In this document: one piece after another, positions 10,929 to 22,773 of the stretch | Layout of the letters: each line of letters opens with the position of its first letter | Position numbering within the stretch: the stretch's first letter is position 1 | Source: Metarhizium brunneum | Lineage: Eukaryota > Ascomycota > Sordariomycetes > Hypocreales > Clavicipitaceae | Direction: 5' to 3' | Assembly (NCBI RefSeq): GCF_013426205.1 | Contig: NC_089426.1 | Coordinates: forward strand, 1,302,001-1,366,000 | Length of the DNA stretch: 64,000 bases | Notes under the pieces: model-generated | What the model was told of the DNA's origin: nothing | The model's input: the letters and a program-made list of their open reading frames with translations, nothing else | Database searches by the model: none | Program-made: the position numbers and the translations under genes

Positions 10929-11487
10929 GACGGAAGTGCAGCCCAGTGAGCCGTGAAGTTGTCTACGGCGTCGAGGCTGGCGAGGACGCCAGCAGCGATG
11001 ATGTTGGTCTGTTCAAGGCTAGACGGAGTACAATCCGGAGTTTATAGTTGTGGTTGCGTCGATTGTGGTTGCATTTTTCGAGCGCAGACTAGGACATGCC
11101 GCGTGCGACTGATGCGGTTTCCGTCGGAAGATGATGTGTGACAAGATGGCAATGTGGTGATGGCAATGCGATGACAAGGGGGCGGATGAGTGCTGCTGGA
11201 CGAGGTGTGGAGTCAATGGATATCTGGACATGGACGGATTAATTGATCTGGAGGGTCCAGTGACTCCAGTCAGGCTGTCAGCCTCTAGATCAAGGTTCAA
11301 TGTTGCCCCAAGCAGCTAGCTGGCGGGTAGCTCGGCCTGCTCCACAAACCGACGGATTTGGGGACACGGACTTGACTTTTCGACTTCAAGCCTCGGTTTA
11401 CACCTTGAACCCATACCTTCATCCATGGCCCGGCGTGCAATATATTTTGTGTACTGTATACACGCTGATGGCTGAACTATCCACCCT
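10929..11487. other. Region between the Dcr2-like gene and the amidase gene
   Basis: Both flanking genes are on the minus strand, so this holds the Dcr2-like promoter and the amidase 3' end. A near copy of TACGGAGTA (ACGGAGTAC at 11023-11031) lies about 95 bp upstream of the Dcr2-like start. No coding signal was seen. Confidence 0.4.
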
Positions 11488-13590
11488 CTACCGCAGCAAC
11501 ACATGGGAGCCTGACACAGCCCCCTTGCACCTCGCGAGAACCATGACCAAAGTCTGATGTGCAAGAATCATCGCATCCTTGCCCTGCGGCCGGCCCTCAA
11601 TGACGGGTGTCTGTGTCAAACTTGCAACCCATTTCCTGTTTCCCGTTCCTCTTCTTTGCAATAGCTCCGAGTCGATTTGTTTTCCATCCACAAAGACCTG
11701 TAGATCCACCTCGTCGGTTTCTGCATCAACATCAACCCTAATCTGCAGCTCATATGTCCCGGGAGATATCTCCATCCTCTCACCCTCGACGTTGACTCCA
11801 ACCCGTCTCCCTTTCTCTGCCGCCGATGGCGCCGCCGACAGGAGCTCCGTCTGGATAACATCAGACGACAAAGTCGGCGTCATGTTCGGTGCAACCCTTC
11901 TCCTCGTCGCCTGCTCAAACGCATACGCATACCGCAACAAGTCCCCATCCGCATAGGCCCTTCCGGCGAAGCTCAGACTCACAGGGACACCTGTATCCTC
12001 CATCACCCCCATGGTCACGCTCACAGTCGGTATGCCCAAGTGTCGCAGCGCCCTATTCCCGTTGGAGTACTTGACACCATTCAAGTGCGCAAATCTGGCA
12101 CTCTCCTCATTCTCTTCCAGATCAGCCCTTGCTATCCCTCCGTTTGCGGGAAATACCACCGCATCGATTTCATGTTGGTCCAGCCAATCCTCCAAGTCGC
12201 GTTTCCGCTGATCCTCGAGCGCCCGAAGTGCTTGTCCCATGCCGGGAATGTCAAAGACGGATGTTCTGCCGGTTTTGACAAGGTCTATAAGACCAGGGTA
12301 GGAAAGTGCGTTTTTCGTCTCGATGAATTTATCCGGTAGGTAACCTGGGGGTTTTGGGAATATCTTATGTCCGTCTACGGCGGATAGAGTACGGAGGTTG
12401 GGGTCGTTGTTGGCCATGAGAAAGTCGTCCCATGTGTATGCAATGATTTTGCCGCGCTCGAGTTGATTCCAGTCCTCTGGCGCGCCGCGCACGTTGTTGG
12501 GTTGCTTGGAGATGGAGTCATCTTCGTAGTTGGTTACTGCGGGAAAATCCGTTTCGATGACCGTCCCGCCGAGGGCCTCTATGTCTGACCTTGCGCGGGC
12601 AAAGAGATCCTTGACGGACGAGGATACATGTGTTGGTTTAGCCTGCGGGTCATGTAGACCAGTGTACATTTTGGGAATGGCAAAGCGTCTTCCCCGAAGG
12701 GCGTTGGCATCCGCGCAAGTAGAGTGCGGTATAGCAGTGATGGGGGCAAGCTTGACGAATGGCTGCTCGCGCCAAAAGTCGCCCTTTGCGACGGGATCTG
12801 GTCGTGTCAGGACATCCAAGATGGTGAGCATGTCTGATACGGTTCTCGTATGAGGCACGACGACATCGCAGGTTGGGTAGAGCGGCCATACGCCGCGACA
12901 TGAGATGATTCCGCGGGACGGCGTGTACGCCACCAGTGCGTTGTTTGAGGCTGGCGAGCGACCGGATGATACTGTTTCTGTGCCGATGCTGAAGGCTGCG
13001 AAACTGGCGGCTGCGGCGGTTGCTGAGCCGTTGGAGGAGCCGGACCAGAAGGCGGCGGTGAGGTACTCTGGGTTGTAGGGGGATTCGGCGCGGCCGTACA
13101 ATCCCCGTTGCATGCCGCCCGCTGCCATGGGCGGCATGTTTGTCTTTCCTAGGCATATTGCGCCGGCGGCCTTGAGTTGCTCCGCCAGGAAAGCATCCTC
13201 ATTGGAAATCAGGTCCTTGAAGGCGGGGGATCCGGCGGAGACGGTCATGCCCTTGTACTTGAAGCCGTCTTTGACAAGGTACGGGATCCCTTCTAGGGAC
13301 CCGACCGTAGCACCATTGGCACGTCTGTCGTCAGAGGCTGCTGCTTCTTCAAAGACGCCGGGGTTGATGTGGACGACGGAGTTGAGTGCTGGCCCCCGCG
13401 TGTCATAGACTGCTATGCGTTGGAGGTAGCGTGCGACGAGCTCTGTGGCGGTGATTGAGCTGGAGAGGGCGGTTTGAAGGTCGGAAATGGTGGCTTCTAC
13501 CAGGTTCAGCTGCATCCTGGATGTATATTCGACGCGAGGCTGAGGGGATTGTCGCGACCTGATGATTGCGGGAGTGAGGCATTCACCCAC
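11488..13590 (-). CDS. Amidase signature enzyme
   Basis: A single open frame of 700 aa. The amidase signature region includes a catalytic Lys in YLVKDGFKYKG (near 105-115) and a Gly/Ser-rich SGSSNGSATAAAASF stretch. The latter contributes the cis-Ser and supports the Ser nucleophile in GTETVSSGRS, completing a Ser-cisSer-Lys triad. Such enzymes hydrolyse carboxylic amides to acid and ammonia and in fungi serve nitrogen acquisition or breakdown of secondary amides; the substrate cannot be read from sequence. The C-terminal 150 residues form an extra non-catalytic segment seen in fungal members. The first ATG (13590) is used here. A second in-frame ATG at 13515 starts right before the conserved NLVEATISDLQ and would give 675 aa; it may be the real start. 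No signal peptide is evident. Confidence 0.9.
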   Translation of the reverse strand: MGECLTPAIIRSRQSPQPRVEYTSRMQLNLVEATISDLQTALSSSITATELVARYLQRIAVYDTRGPALNSVVHINPGVFEEAAASDDRRANGATVGSLEGIPYLVKDGFKYKGMTVSAGSPAFKDLISNEDAFLAEQLKAAGAICLGKTNMPPMAAGGMQRGLYGRAESPYNPEYLTAAFWSGSSNGSATAAAASFAAFSIGTETVSSGRSPASNNALVAYTPSRGIISCRGVWPLYPTCDVVVPHTRTVSDMLTILDVLTRPDPVAKGDFWREQPFVKLAPITAIPHSTCADANALRGRRFAIPKMYTGLHDPQAKPTHVSSSVKDLFARARSDIEALGGTVIETDFPAVTNYEDDSISKQPNNVRGAPEDWNQLERGKIIAYTWDDFLMANNDPNLRTLSAVDGHKIFPKPPGYLPDKFIETKNALSYPGLIDLVKTGRTSVFDIPGMGQALRALEDQRKRDLEDWLDQHEIDAVVFPANGGIARADLEENEESARFAHLNGVKYSNGNRALRHLGIPTVSVTMGVMEDTGVPVSLSFAGRAYADGDLLRYAYAFEQATRRRVAPNMTPTLSSDVIQTELLSAAPSAAEKGRRVGVNVEGERMEISPGTYELQIRVDVDAETDEVDLQVFVDGKQIDSELLQRRGTGNRKWVASLTQTPVIEGRPQGKDAMILAHQTLVMVLARCKGAVSGSHVLLR

Positions 13591-15836
13591 AGCTCACTGA
13601 TGCTTCGCAGTGGGCAAACGGGCCATTCAGCTCATTCAGCTCTTCTTCTGTCCGGATAGACTGTTTTTAATGACAAGTCGTTGCATTTCGAAAAACATGT
13701 CCCGTCGTGGTCGCAACGAGGGGGCGCGGCGCCCGCTGATTCTTGAAGGTGTTGCCGACATCCGTAGGCGTCAAGGGCGGGAGGCTTCGGGAGCCCACCG
13801 CACAGAAGGGGAAGAAGTGGGGGCAAAAACGGAAGGAGCTTCGGCGCTGCTTTCCCCAGTCGTGCGTGGGGCATGCGACCAGACTCATCAAGACATGGCA
13901 GACGGCGTGCACTGTCCATCACTTCGCACTCGTCTCCTTGATGCCGTATGGCGAGGCATCTCTTGGCGGTTGGCCTTTCGATTGCTCCTGGTGGCAGTTT
14001 CGCAAGGAACTCTCCAGGCGAGCCGAGGCTATTCTAGCGTGAGCCAACCGCAACCAACCACATCAACATCAACGTGGGCTTCGCCAATGCTCACTCAGCG
14101 GCTTACGAAAGCATTGCATGTCCAAACCTTGCATCTCCTGCAGGGGACGCAATTTGCCAGACGAGTGGGGGCGCGACGAGCATTCCCGCTTCCCCAAGAA
14201 TTCGGGCATGGTTTGCGCGCGTTGTCCCAAGAGGAGGCTCAACTGGTGGAGAAGAAGATTCCGGGGGGAAGGCCGAAATATTGGTTTCTGCTTACATCCG
14301 TGTCGATATATGAAACCAATCGGCCCTACGGCGTGGCTACGGGGGCAGCAAGGCCAACCACGTCATGCCGGTGGGCTTAGGTTATGGTTAGGTCATCTCT
14401 TGACCACGCGGGTGCTATGCCCTTACGGTAAAGTTGCCCGGTACTTGCATGTGGCTAGATTTGCCCGGCCGTCGATCATCACAGTGGTGCTGCACTATGG
14501 CGGGTCTTGAGGGTGGCCGGGCCATTTAGGGCGCAATATCGATCCCGGGCGGCATGAAGCGCACCAGACTCTAATGTCTGGTAGTAGTCGGGCGCCACAT
14601 TCCGGCGAAACTGCCGGGGGGCGAGAGGATAGCATGTTGTAGATGCACAGTAGGCACGGCCAGTGATGCCGCGGGGGGCGTATTGTCTCATGAAACGGCG
14701 ACGCCTTCAAAGGTCAACTGGTCTTTTGCGCATGTTGGCAGAGTTGCCGCCGCCGCAATGGCCGGCATACCGACGGCTCTTGAAGTAGATGATTCGCTTG
14801 CACGTACTGACTCTATCAATGGTAGCGCTTAAAAGAAAGGACGGGAGTTGATAAAGCAGCTTTACTCGAAGGGCTACTGACGGAGTGCATCATTTATATA
14901 AGGTCAACGGTATTGATCAAACTTTTTATTAGTACAATCCAGCTCCTAGTGTAGCCATGAGTGACCTGATGAGAGCCGGGAGTTTGTGGGGGCTGTATAC
15001 AGCAGCTTATGTGCTAACACGAGACTATTATTTGTCAGCGGCCAACTGGTTGTTCAATAAGTTGACGTCAATGGGCCAAATGACAGCGGAGCAGCGGCTC
15101 TTGAGCAGCTGACTGTTGTCTTGAGATTGTCTCGCGTTATTAGGTCCGGTACTTCTTCTCCCTCTCGTGGTCTAGGTACTTAAGTAAGGTAGTTATCTCC
15201 TATTGGCTTCAATTGACCCCCCTGCCATGCACACCTGAATTGGACCCATAAGTCTGCACATGTGGTCCCACATGAGCACCCAGTGATTCGGTGAATAGTC
15301 AATATCAACTGGTGTGTGTGTACGGCCGCCAGCAGTAGCACTAAGCAGGTGGTTTCAAAAATGGCAAATCGACAACTTAACCTTAATGCAAGACGACGGC
15401 CGTTCCCCGCTCCGCAGTTTGACGTCAGTTTCCAACAACAGAGAAGTCTCGTTTCGGAGCTCCTAATCCTCCGGTGTGTCCTTGAACCCAAGCCGTAGAG
15501 CAGGGGTTCCTCCGGCCCTGACGCAGCAGGGGCCTATCGGAACATGGCATATCGGCATATGAACTTTTCTCCTTGACAGCAAGAGATGACCACCACACGG
15601 CTAGAAGCCCGGCAAAAGGGCAAAGGGCCTGGCAGTCGGCCCCATGGCCCCCATATCCACAGAACAAGCATCAGGAGCCATCGCACCCGGACCCCGTCTC
15701 GGCAACACCGCAAATTTCGATTCCGCCAGACTCGTCTTCAAAAGCCCATCGGTCGTCATATACGGCATGGCTCTCCCAACAACACGGCCGCCGCCACACG
15801 CTCCCAGCTGCATCCCTCTGTCGAAACAATCAAACA
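13591..15836. other. Long intergenic region, no gene recognised
   Basis: About 2.2 kb. Long frames at 13610-14380 and 14118-14510 overlap each other in different frames without a family match. The latter contains two CxxC pairs within about 35 residues (CISC and CARC), which could be a zinc-ribbon remnant but is too weak to call. The stretch around 14780-15130 is AT-richer and featureless. The promoter of the 2EXR gene should lie at the right end. Confidence 0.4.
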
Positions 15837-16613
15837 ATGTCAGCGGCGGCTCCTCACGACGCCCGGGGGACACCCAACGCCGGAGCAGGCTTCTCGCCCT
15901 TCTCGAGGCTCCCCGCGGAAATCCGCCACGAGATATGGCATCTGGCCCTCTCCGACTCCTGGTCCGGCAACATCTACGACGGTCGACGCGAGAGGAGACG
16001 GCTCACGGGCGTGTTCCACCGAAACGTCAGCCTCTCGTGCCGCGAGGCGCAGCAAATCTTCAAATCGAGGTCCGTCTTCATGGCCAATCTTCACACCTGG
16101 ATCGACGTCGGCTGCCACGTATTCTACCTGCGCGCTCCCCTGTACCCGCGTGAGCTCGAGCGCGCCCACCACGTCGTCTTGAACCCGGTGGGGTGGCAGA
16201 TGCTCCTCCTGATGGTGGAAATGGTCAGCGAGTGCTGCAGGCACCTGCGCACGCTGGTTGTTGTCGCGCCGTGGGCAGACCCGGGGGACTTGCCTGCGGA
16301 CCAGGCGCCCGAGAGCTGGGCGCCCCTGGAGGACTGGAGGATGATTTGCGCTCCGCACACCATGGAGGAGCACCGGGACGGGCTCGTCCGCGATATCGAA
16401 AGCGAGGGTGCCGCGGAGGAGATGAGGAATTCGGAATACCACGCTCGGCTTTTGGAGGCGGCGGGGAGGGTTCCCAAGGCGATGCCTGAGCGGGATCACG
16501 TCTTCGGCCGGCTGTTGATAGTCCTTAGGAAGCTGACTAAGGCGTTGGGCGAGTTTCCGGGGACGGTGCCGAGGCTTTACTTGCGTACTGCGTCGCAATT
16601 ACGAGCTTCGTGA
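15837..16613 (+). CDS. 2EXR-domain (F-box-like) protein
   Basis: The frame is open from 15573, but I start at the ATG at 15837, giving 258 aa. The 88 residues before it are compositionally odd (Pro/Ser/His), while the domain begins just after. FSPFSRLPAEIRHEIWHLAL near residue 20 is the hallmark of the fungal 2EXR family, an F-box-like motif abundant in filamentous ascomycetes. A region with LERAHHVVLNP follows, matching the typical second conserved block. Many 2EXR proteins are species-specific paralogues of unknown role; a protein-interaction or ubiquitin-ligase adaptor role is only suggested by the F-box resemblance. There is no signal peptide. An AATAAA lies about 140 nt after the stop. 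Confidence 0.8.
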   Translation: MSAAAPHDARGTPNAGAGFSPFSRLPAEIRHEIWHLALSDSWSGNIYDGRRERRRLTGVFHRNVSLSCREAQQIFKSRSVFMANLHTWIDVGCHVFYLRAPLYPRELERAHHVVLNPVGWQMLLLMVEMVSECCRHLRTLVVVAPWADPGDLPADQAPESWAPLEDWRMICAPHTMEEHRDGLVRDIESEGAAEEMRNSEYHARLLEAAGRVPKAMPERDHVFGRLLIVLRKLTKALGEFPGTVPRLYLRTASQLRAS

Positions 16614-17903
16614 CTGTTGTGCGGGTTTGAGAAAGGGGGAGAGGCAAAATTTGTACGGAGTATGGTCAGGTTGGAAAGATCTGGATTTTTAGATCCTGCG
16701 GGTGATTTTTTTCATGTAATAGCAATAGATGGCGTACTCTTGGTTTGGGGATAATAAATAATGTTTTTCTGGTCAGAAAATGGTCTATGTGGCAGGAGGC
16801 TGCTGCGTCTCGGGTTTTCATTGCTGACCTGTCATGCCGACTCTACAAGAGAAAGAGACATGGAATGACGCCTAGATTCCTAGATTCGACCCGTAAGCCG
16901 AGACGTGTCTGTGAAAACACGGCGACAGAGGCGGATATCGCTGGCTCCATGTTGTGCTGTATAGCTAAGGGTGTGATTCTCGGAGCATTGAATCGAAATG
17001 GGATCTTTCACCTCCAGTCCCTGTTTCGACCCTGGCCAGTACATGCTCCACTACTAAGTATCAATGTAATGTAAAGGCGGCCCGGCACATCACTTTGTAC
17101 CAGACGTCCCACAGCCATTTTCCACGAAGAAAAAGGGGTAGATTTCACGTACAACATAGTAATTAAGCTTGTGATAGGCATTTACGCGGCCCCTATTGGC
17201 TAAATAGTACAAGGCTACATCGTGAACCGGGGTGGACGGAGGTTTATGAAAAATATGCGCCTTTTAATTAACTTTATGTGGCACTATACGTAGTACTAAT
17301 TTAAGTCTAGCACCCGTTTCATCTTACATAAATTATGCCTCCAAATAGATGATGTCCATTTCGACAATCACTCCCCAACACGCAGATAATTGGCCAGCCC
17401 ACGGCTCAAGACGATACGAGGCAGTCTGGTCCTATCTGCACAAGTCCTGAATATCGCCATGGCCGGCAAGCTAGCCATATATCGAGGCAGCCAAGCTCAT
17501 TCCCAGCCTTGTCATTCACACAAATGTTTGGCAATCGTTCGGGTAAACTTGCCGAGGCAGGGATTCATCTGGGCGAAATTGCTCAGGGAGGAAATGTGAA
17601 TGGAGGAAGCTGTCCGGCAGTGTTACGTGGACGCCGGACGGTGGAAATACGCCGGAGATGAACGGTGTTGGCGCAGAGTTGGGCCGAAACGTCAAGGACT
17701 CAAGAAACCCGACATGCAGTCAACCCAGAACTCGGCCAAGGTTGATTCCTTTCAAGAAGGCTTATATTTGCTGCGATGCCCCAAACACGCTATGCGGTCA
17801 AAAAGCACCAAGGAGGACTCAACACTTGACCGCGGTCAACTTTTACGCCCCGAGCCCGCGTCGTTGCTTATTAGTCTTCTTCACAACGTCCCCTTGAATA
17901 GCT
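16614..17903. other. Intergenic between the 2EXR gene and the secreted-protein gene
   Basis: No gene recognised. It holds a copy of TACGGAGTA (16654-16662) just after the 2EXR stop, a polyadenylation-like AATAAA (16753-16758) and an AT-rich stretch around 17150-17350. Open frames are short and show no family signal. Confidence 0.4.
16753..16758 (+). terminator. AATAAA polyadenylation signal of the 2EXR gene
   Basis: AATAAA in an AT-rich context about 140 nt after the 2EXR stop codon. Confidence 0.35.
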
Positions 17904-18851
17904 ATGAAGCTTTCCCTTCTCCTCGTGGCAACGACTGCAGCGGCCGCCGCAGTGCGCTGGGCCAACGATGACGAGCTCGCCGTCATGAATGCCAACCGTG
18001 GCAAGGTCGGCACAGCTCTTGCCATGCCAAGTGCTCTAGAGATGCAGGCCATGGAGGTGGAACGAATGTTCAACATCACGCCGGGACTTGTACCCATCGA
18101 GAAGATGAGAGAGATATGGAAATACCACGGCCAGAAAGTTGATGAGGATCGACTGCTACGCTAGCTCGCCAATTCAACCCATCAGGCTCAGGATCGCCGC
18201 GGCGAAGAGCAAGCACTGGCTGCCAACCAATTCATTCGTGCCGGCGGCTTTGCCATGTTCATCGCATTCACCTCGGATGCTGGCGGCGCTCTCGGGGCAG
18301 TTTGGAGTGACTGCTACGGTGCTGCCACCAGGGATGGAACCGCAACCGGCAAGGAGTGTGGTGACAAGGTCATCGCCGCACTTGTAAAAGCCAGTTACTC
18401 GTTTGTCATGGGCGGAGCAGGATATGCAGCCGTCTTGATACAGGGCCAGGCGGATCCAAACCAGCCCGTCTACGAATTGCAGAACCAGCTACCGCCCGAC
18501 TCTGAGCACGGAGTACAGATGAGGCGCTCGGCAGACCAGGAGTGCGCAAACCACAATGGCGACTTTACTGGTTTGTATGGAGTAAACTTCCATCTCGGGT
18601 CGCATATCGGAGCTAAACTGTCCGGCTATGCACCCTGTGGCACATCAGTGTCAACACCCGACGAGATTGCCCAAGGCAGCTTCGGTTACCAACTCAACAG
18701 AGCGGCCGGCGACAACGGAGCCGCTAGAATCCAGTTCTACACAGTTCAGGATGGTTCTAGGGGTAATGTTATGGGAGGCGCCATCGTGTACGAAACCAGG
18801 GTGACTGACACCTGCCCAGAGTACATCTCTTTCGACGGTTGTGAGGTATAG
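17904..18851 (+). pseudogene. Secreted protein gene interrupted by an in-frame TAG
   Basis: The frame opens with a clear signal peptide (MKLSLLLVATTAAAAAV) and runs 86 codons to a TAG at 18162-18164. The same frame then continues without interruption to a TGA-free end at 18851, giving about 229 further residues. Both sides read like protein: the part before ends in a helical, charged stretch. The part after contains a hydrophobic Gly/Ala-rich segment, several Cys residues and a Cys-containing C-terminus (DTCPEYISFDGCEV). I do not recognise the family. No good intron removes the TAG: the only nearby donor (GTTGAT at 18138) is weak, and the resulting 48- or 54-nt intron has no clear branch site. 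Options are a recent nonsense mutation, stop-codon readthrough, or a weak short intron. An AATAAA at 19012 follows. Confidence 0.6.
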
Positions 18852-19804
18852 ATGAGATGGACTAGGATTATCAGGACCGTTGATAGACAGGTTTGCCAGT
18901 ATGCGTCCATGGAGCACCCAGTCACGTTGAAGGCAGCTATAGCCAGCATCTTCTAGCTCGCCTTCTTCCTTTTATATTCTATTTCAAGTTTTTTTTACCT
19001 AGCTTTTTTATAATAAAGGACTTATTCAAGTCTTATACCTTTATCGCTAATCACTCCCGTGGTCCCTCACATTGCACGCCTTGGCTGCCTGTGACATTAA
19101 TGCTCACGCTAGATGTAATTTTGGGCCTGTTTCTGTAATTGCCTGAGCCGCGATTCGTGTAAACCTAGTTCAAAGGAAAGGATTTTCCGGTGAGCTTTTT
19201 GCAAACAGCCAGAGCCAAACGACCACCCCAACATGTCCATTCCTAGATGAAGGACCAAAGCTTCAGAGCTGGCAGGTATCTGTATAAAAAAGACCACAAT
19301 GCTACGAAATTCCACTTGATACCACCAAAGGTAGATGACGCAGTACATGTATAATGGTAGATGCTTTACTTTTCGGTGAGTGCCTTCAATGTTGCCTTGA
19401 CAGCAGACTTGCAGCCTGTTCTCGGTGCAAGGTATAACGCTCAAGCTGGTACTGCTCTATGCAGTCGACTGTATGCATGTGTATAATTGTATAATTATTA
19501 AGCCACGTCAAAGGGGGTGGAGCCTTTTGACTACGCGCAGCCAACATCAAGGTCACAGCACCCACGCCGACGCCAAGCTATTCTTCCATCTTGCCGTGCC
19601 TGGCGCAATCTTCAATCCAGTTCAGCCACGCTCTGCGGGTCCCAGGCTCATCATCATCAGCCAGCGAAGGCGGATCTGATCGTGATCGTGGATTGCCGAC
19701 TTTCAAAACTGCCATTTTTCTTTTCCCGGCATACTATACTACTGGCCCTCTGCCTCTTTCCTCGATATCTGACCGGACAAAATTCGAGTCACAAGTCGCG
19801 CAAC
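18852..19804. other. Intergenic between the secreted-protein and membrane-protein genes
   Basis: Contains the AATAAA at 19012-19017 in a T-rich stretch and the likely promoter of the small membrane-protein gene. A frame is open upstream of that gene's ATG but reads as unstructured, so it is treated as leader. Nothing else recognised. Confidence 0.4.
19012..19017 (+). terminator. AATAAA polyadenylation signal
   Basis: AATAAA after a T-rich tract, about 160 nt downstream of the last codon of the secreted-protein frame. It suggests that locus still has, or recently had, a normal 3' end. Confidence 0.35.
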
Positions 19805-20353
19805 ATGGGCAATCCAGTGCCAGACCAAGCACAGCAACAAAACGTCATTCATCGTCGATATTATCTCTCCCTCATCCTACTTTTGCCCCTTCACGGATAC
19901 TACAACTTTATACGGCATGATGGGTGGCTCAACGGAACCGCGGGTCTCGTTAGAGAAGCCGTAACGCTTGCCGTCGTTTGCCAATTCTTCTTCGGTAATT
20001 ATTACGCCAGCCGTGACAACAATCGTCACATGGCAGAGCGTAATGTGCGGCGAGCTGCTCACGCGGCAAATATTACCGGCACCGTCTTTCTTGCGTTGGG
20101 CTTACTTTGGGGCTGCTACGTGCTGACGACACACGAAGACGATGTAAACGACAACGAGAATGCGTTTAATGTTATGAGTAATAGGGTGTACCTTGTCGCG
20201 CTCATGACAATGGCCTTTCTCATTCGGCTCTGCTCCTTACAGCCTGGTGCTGACGAGCTCGAGTTTTTTAAATATAGTTTGAGGTATCCATGGCGCTTTA
20301 TTTGGCCGGCCAGACAGACCGAATTGTTTCGAGGTGGTGAAAATGCGCGTTAG
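19805..20353 (+). CDS. Small multi-pass membrane protein, unknown function
   Basis: I use the ATG at 19805 (context CAACATGGG), giving 182 aa. The frame is open further upstream to 19517, but that part lacks structure. Four hydrophobic segments are visible: about 18-34 (YYLSLILLLPLHGYYNF), 45-65 (a Val/Phe-rich stretch), 85-105 (TGTVFLALGLLWGCYVL) and 125-145 (VYLVALMTMAFLIRL). A charged, Asp/Asn-rich loop (HEDDVNDNENAF) separates the third and fourth. The C-terminus is short and Arg-rich. The family is not recognised. Topology suggests an integral membrane protein; no catalytic motif is visible. The neighbours give no clue. Confidence 0.6.
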   Translation: MGNPVPDQAQQQNVIHRRYYLSLILLLPLHGYYNFIRHDGWLNGTAGLVREAVTLAVVCQFFFGNYYASRDNNRHMAERNVRRAAHAANITGTVFLALGLLWGCYVLTTHEDDVNDNENAFNVMSNRVYLVALMTMAFLIRLCSLQPGADELEFFKYSLRYPWRFIWPARQTELFRGGENAR

Positions 20354-22773
20354 GAAAGAAGTACGGTCCTTGCATTGCTATCTAGTCAAGAACGGCGTTG
20401 TACGTTGCGATGCGTTGCCCTTGCAGGCGAGGCTTGACTTTTGATGCTGCACCACGCCGATGCGTTGAGGAGTAAAGTTTAATTTAGTATTTATTATGGA
20501 TCAGTGATAGTTTATGGATGGTGCGTGGAGAAAATACGTCAAGTATTGGTAAAGGGGCGATTTGGGGTACAAGTTGGACTAGTATCTGTATCTGTCCATC
20601 TATGACTATCTCAAGGGGATAATTTACAACTGGTAGTTGAGACTTTTGAGCGACCAAACAGACTACTTAGTAGAACTTGGATGCTACTAAATTAGTAATG
20701 AGTGGCGTCTTAAAAACGTCAATTGTCTTTAGACTCGCCAAGCCATTTAAGGCTGGTCGACAATTGTAAAGCATTGGAGTCCATTGAGAGCAGTACAGGA
20801 GGGGACGTGATGGTTTCAAACCCGGCAAGATATGTAGATGACACTTCAATTCGTGTACAACAGGCCGTGATTGGATGTTCCATTCGCTGACAATCCTGCG
20901 GTTGAGGACGACAATGCACGCCCTTGGCAGCGAGAAGGCGCCAAGCAACAGACGTATTGTGACCAGACGGATATCTGTGAATCTTACGACCACAATATGG
21001 ACTTTGGAAACCGCAACTGGCCTTCTCTGCAAATGGCCATCAAGTGCGCGAAAGGGCAATCGCGTGGCGGGCACAACTCTCCTTTACTGTACCGCCTCTT
21101 ATTGAGTTGCTACGGATCATCTGGATTCAGCGTCTGCTAATTGATTTGCAACACTTGTCCCATTAGGCAGGCATTTCCGCATAGCATAAGGGGCAAATCG
21201 TCATGAATACTTTCCTACATGGTGAACCTCAGCCTCAGTGTACATTCTGATGGTTTGAAGGCCGGAATGCGAATCATCTCGCTGATGTACGTCACCTAAA
21301 CGAATGGGGTCAGAACTATCGCAAACTGTATTTGCAGCAAATCCTGCAACCCGAGTAAAGTGTTGAAGTTTGAACCCTGTGCAGGTATATACACCTGTGA
21401 ATCAAGAAAGAATAGACAACTGTGACCGAGACAGCAGCCAGGAACTGGGATGCCTATTCTTCCGGGGCTCTTCACTTGGCATGGATTAGTTGCAACTTTC
21501 TCATGGTAGTTTAACACGCGGCTTGGATATTCTTTTGCATTACCAACACCGATGCCAACTGGCGCTGGTAAGGCTGGCAAGTCGACGTGCTCGGTCCGGT
21601 GTACTCGCTTTCAACTGCTCCAACTTGCGCAACTCCCGCAACGCTATAACGACTGTCTGGAGAAGCATCTTCACAGGATGTGAACACTTCTGAATCAAAG
21701 GCAATAACAAGTTGCTGGATTTTCCCGCACTTGGCATGATTCTTTTTTTGAGTCATGCAAGGGGCTCTTGTGGGCAAAACCGTTATTCCCATGGATCCTT
21801 TCGTCGACACCAGCTTCATCAATACGACGATGAGCTGTGGCCATGGCCTGGACAGCAATTAAAAAGTGTGACACTTTGCGGTATTACAACTATCAGGGGA
21901 CTAAAATAGACGGCAGTAAGTACATACTACCATCTACATGCCGTGATGGTGATGGTGGTCAAAGGGCGAAACCGGGCGCGGGAAAAAATCCTTGGGCAAT
22001 GAAGACACGCATCCATTGATGACGAGGCTCTATAGCTTTCTACATTGTTCTCAGAAGCCCTTTGTGTCACCAGTGACCACGCAGCAGTGAACCTAGACAC
22101 GTTTTCTTCTCCGCCGTACATCTTGGTGAAAGTAAAAGGAGGCTGCTGTAGTCTATTATCAGTTTTCATTTCATTTGTCTTGGTTCCACACGGCTTACAT
22201 CCATAATTACAGGACAAGCCAGAAGGCAAAGCCAACTTGGCGCAACAAGGAGCTTGGCATGACCATCGTCTGAACAAGTCTGTGACAAACAGTTTCCAGG
22301 ACCATGACTGACCTTCATGGTCAATGCTTCATTGCAAGTTTGAACCGCAACGGGATTAGCGCGCCTGACTAAGCTACTCGTCCAACCACACCGCTCAGCC
22401 ATCTGCGCCACAACGCGCCAGGAACGCGCCCAAGCTCGCCGCAAGCTCACCCCAAGTTCACTCATCGCCCGACTCCTTCCACAGTCGCCGTTGCTCCCGA
22501 ATCAAAGTGCCGTTTGTCCAGTCCCTGTCCCCCGGATCTTCACTTCTTCGCCCAGCAGCATAAAGCCTGGACCGGCTCCGTCCCACAAGCCGGCCCTTTT
22601 GTCCGCGCCTCGCAGTTCATTGCACCAAATATATATACCCGGCGCTGTTGCTCCGTCGCCCGCCCCGTCCTCTGCGAACGCTTTCTCCCCTTTTCAACGG
22701 TTTGAGAGAAGAACAGATTGTGCGCGCCGCCCACTACGCCGCGAGCAAAGACAGCCAGAACATACCCGCCACC
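20354..22773. other. Long intergenic region, no gene recognised
   Basis: About 2.4 kb. Several medium frames exist on both strands (for example minus strand 20667-21074), but none shows a family motif or plausible splice pattern. The left part is AT-rich. The right end is a pyrimidine-rich promoter and leader for the THO1-like gene, with a TATA-like element. Confidence 0.4.
22627..22638 (+). promoter_or_regulatory. TATA-like element of the THO1-like gene
   Basis: AAATATATATAC, 136 nt upstream of the ATG at 22774 in an otherwise CG-rich stretch. A core-promoter role is inferred from position. Confidence 0.4.

Noticed and set aside
13610..14510. Overlapping plus-strand frames (256 aa and 130 aa), the second with CISC and CARC pairs
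   Set aside because: Two frames compete for the same DNA, there is no conserved start or splice pattern, and the zinc-ribbon resemblance rests on four residues.
20815..20845. Possible tRNA T-arm-like sequence (GGTTTCAAACCC)
   Set aside because: No matching acceptor stem, anticodon arm or D-arm at the right spacing on either strand.
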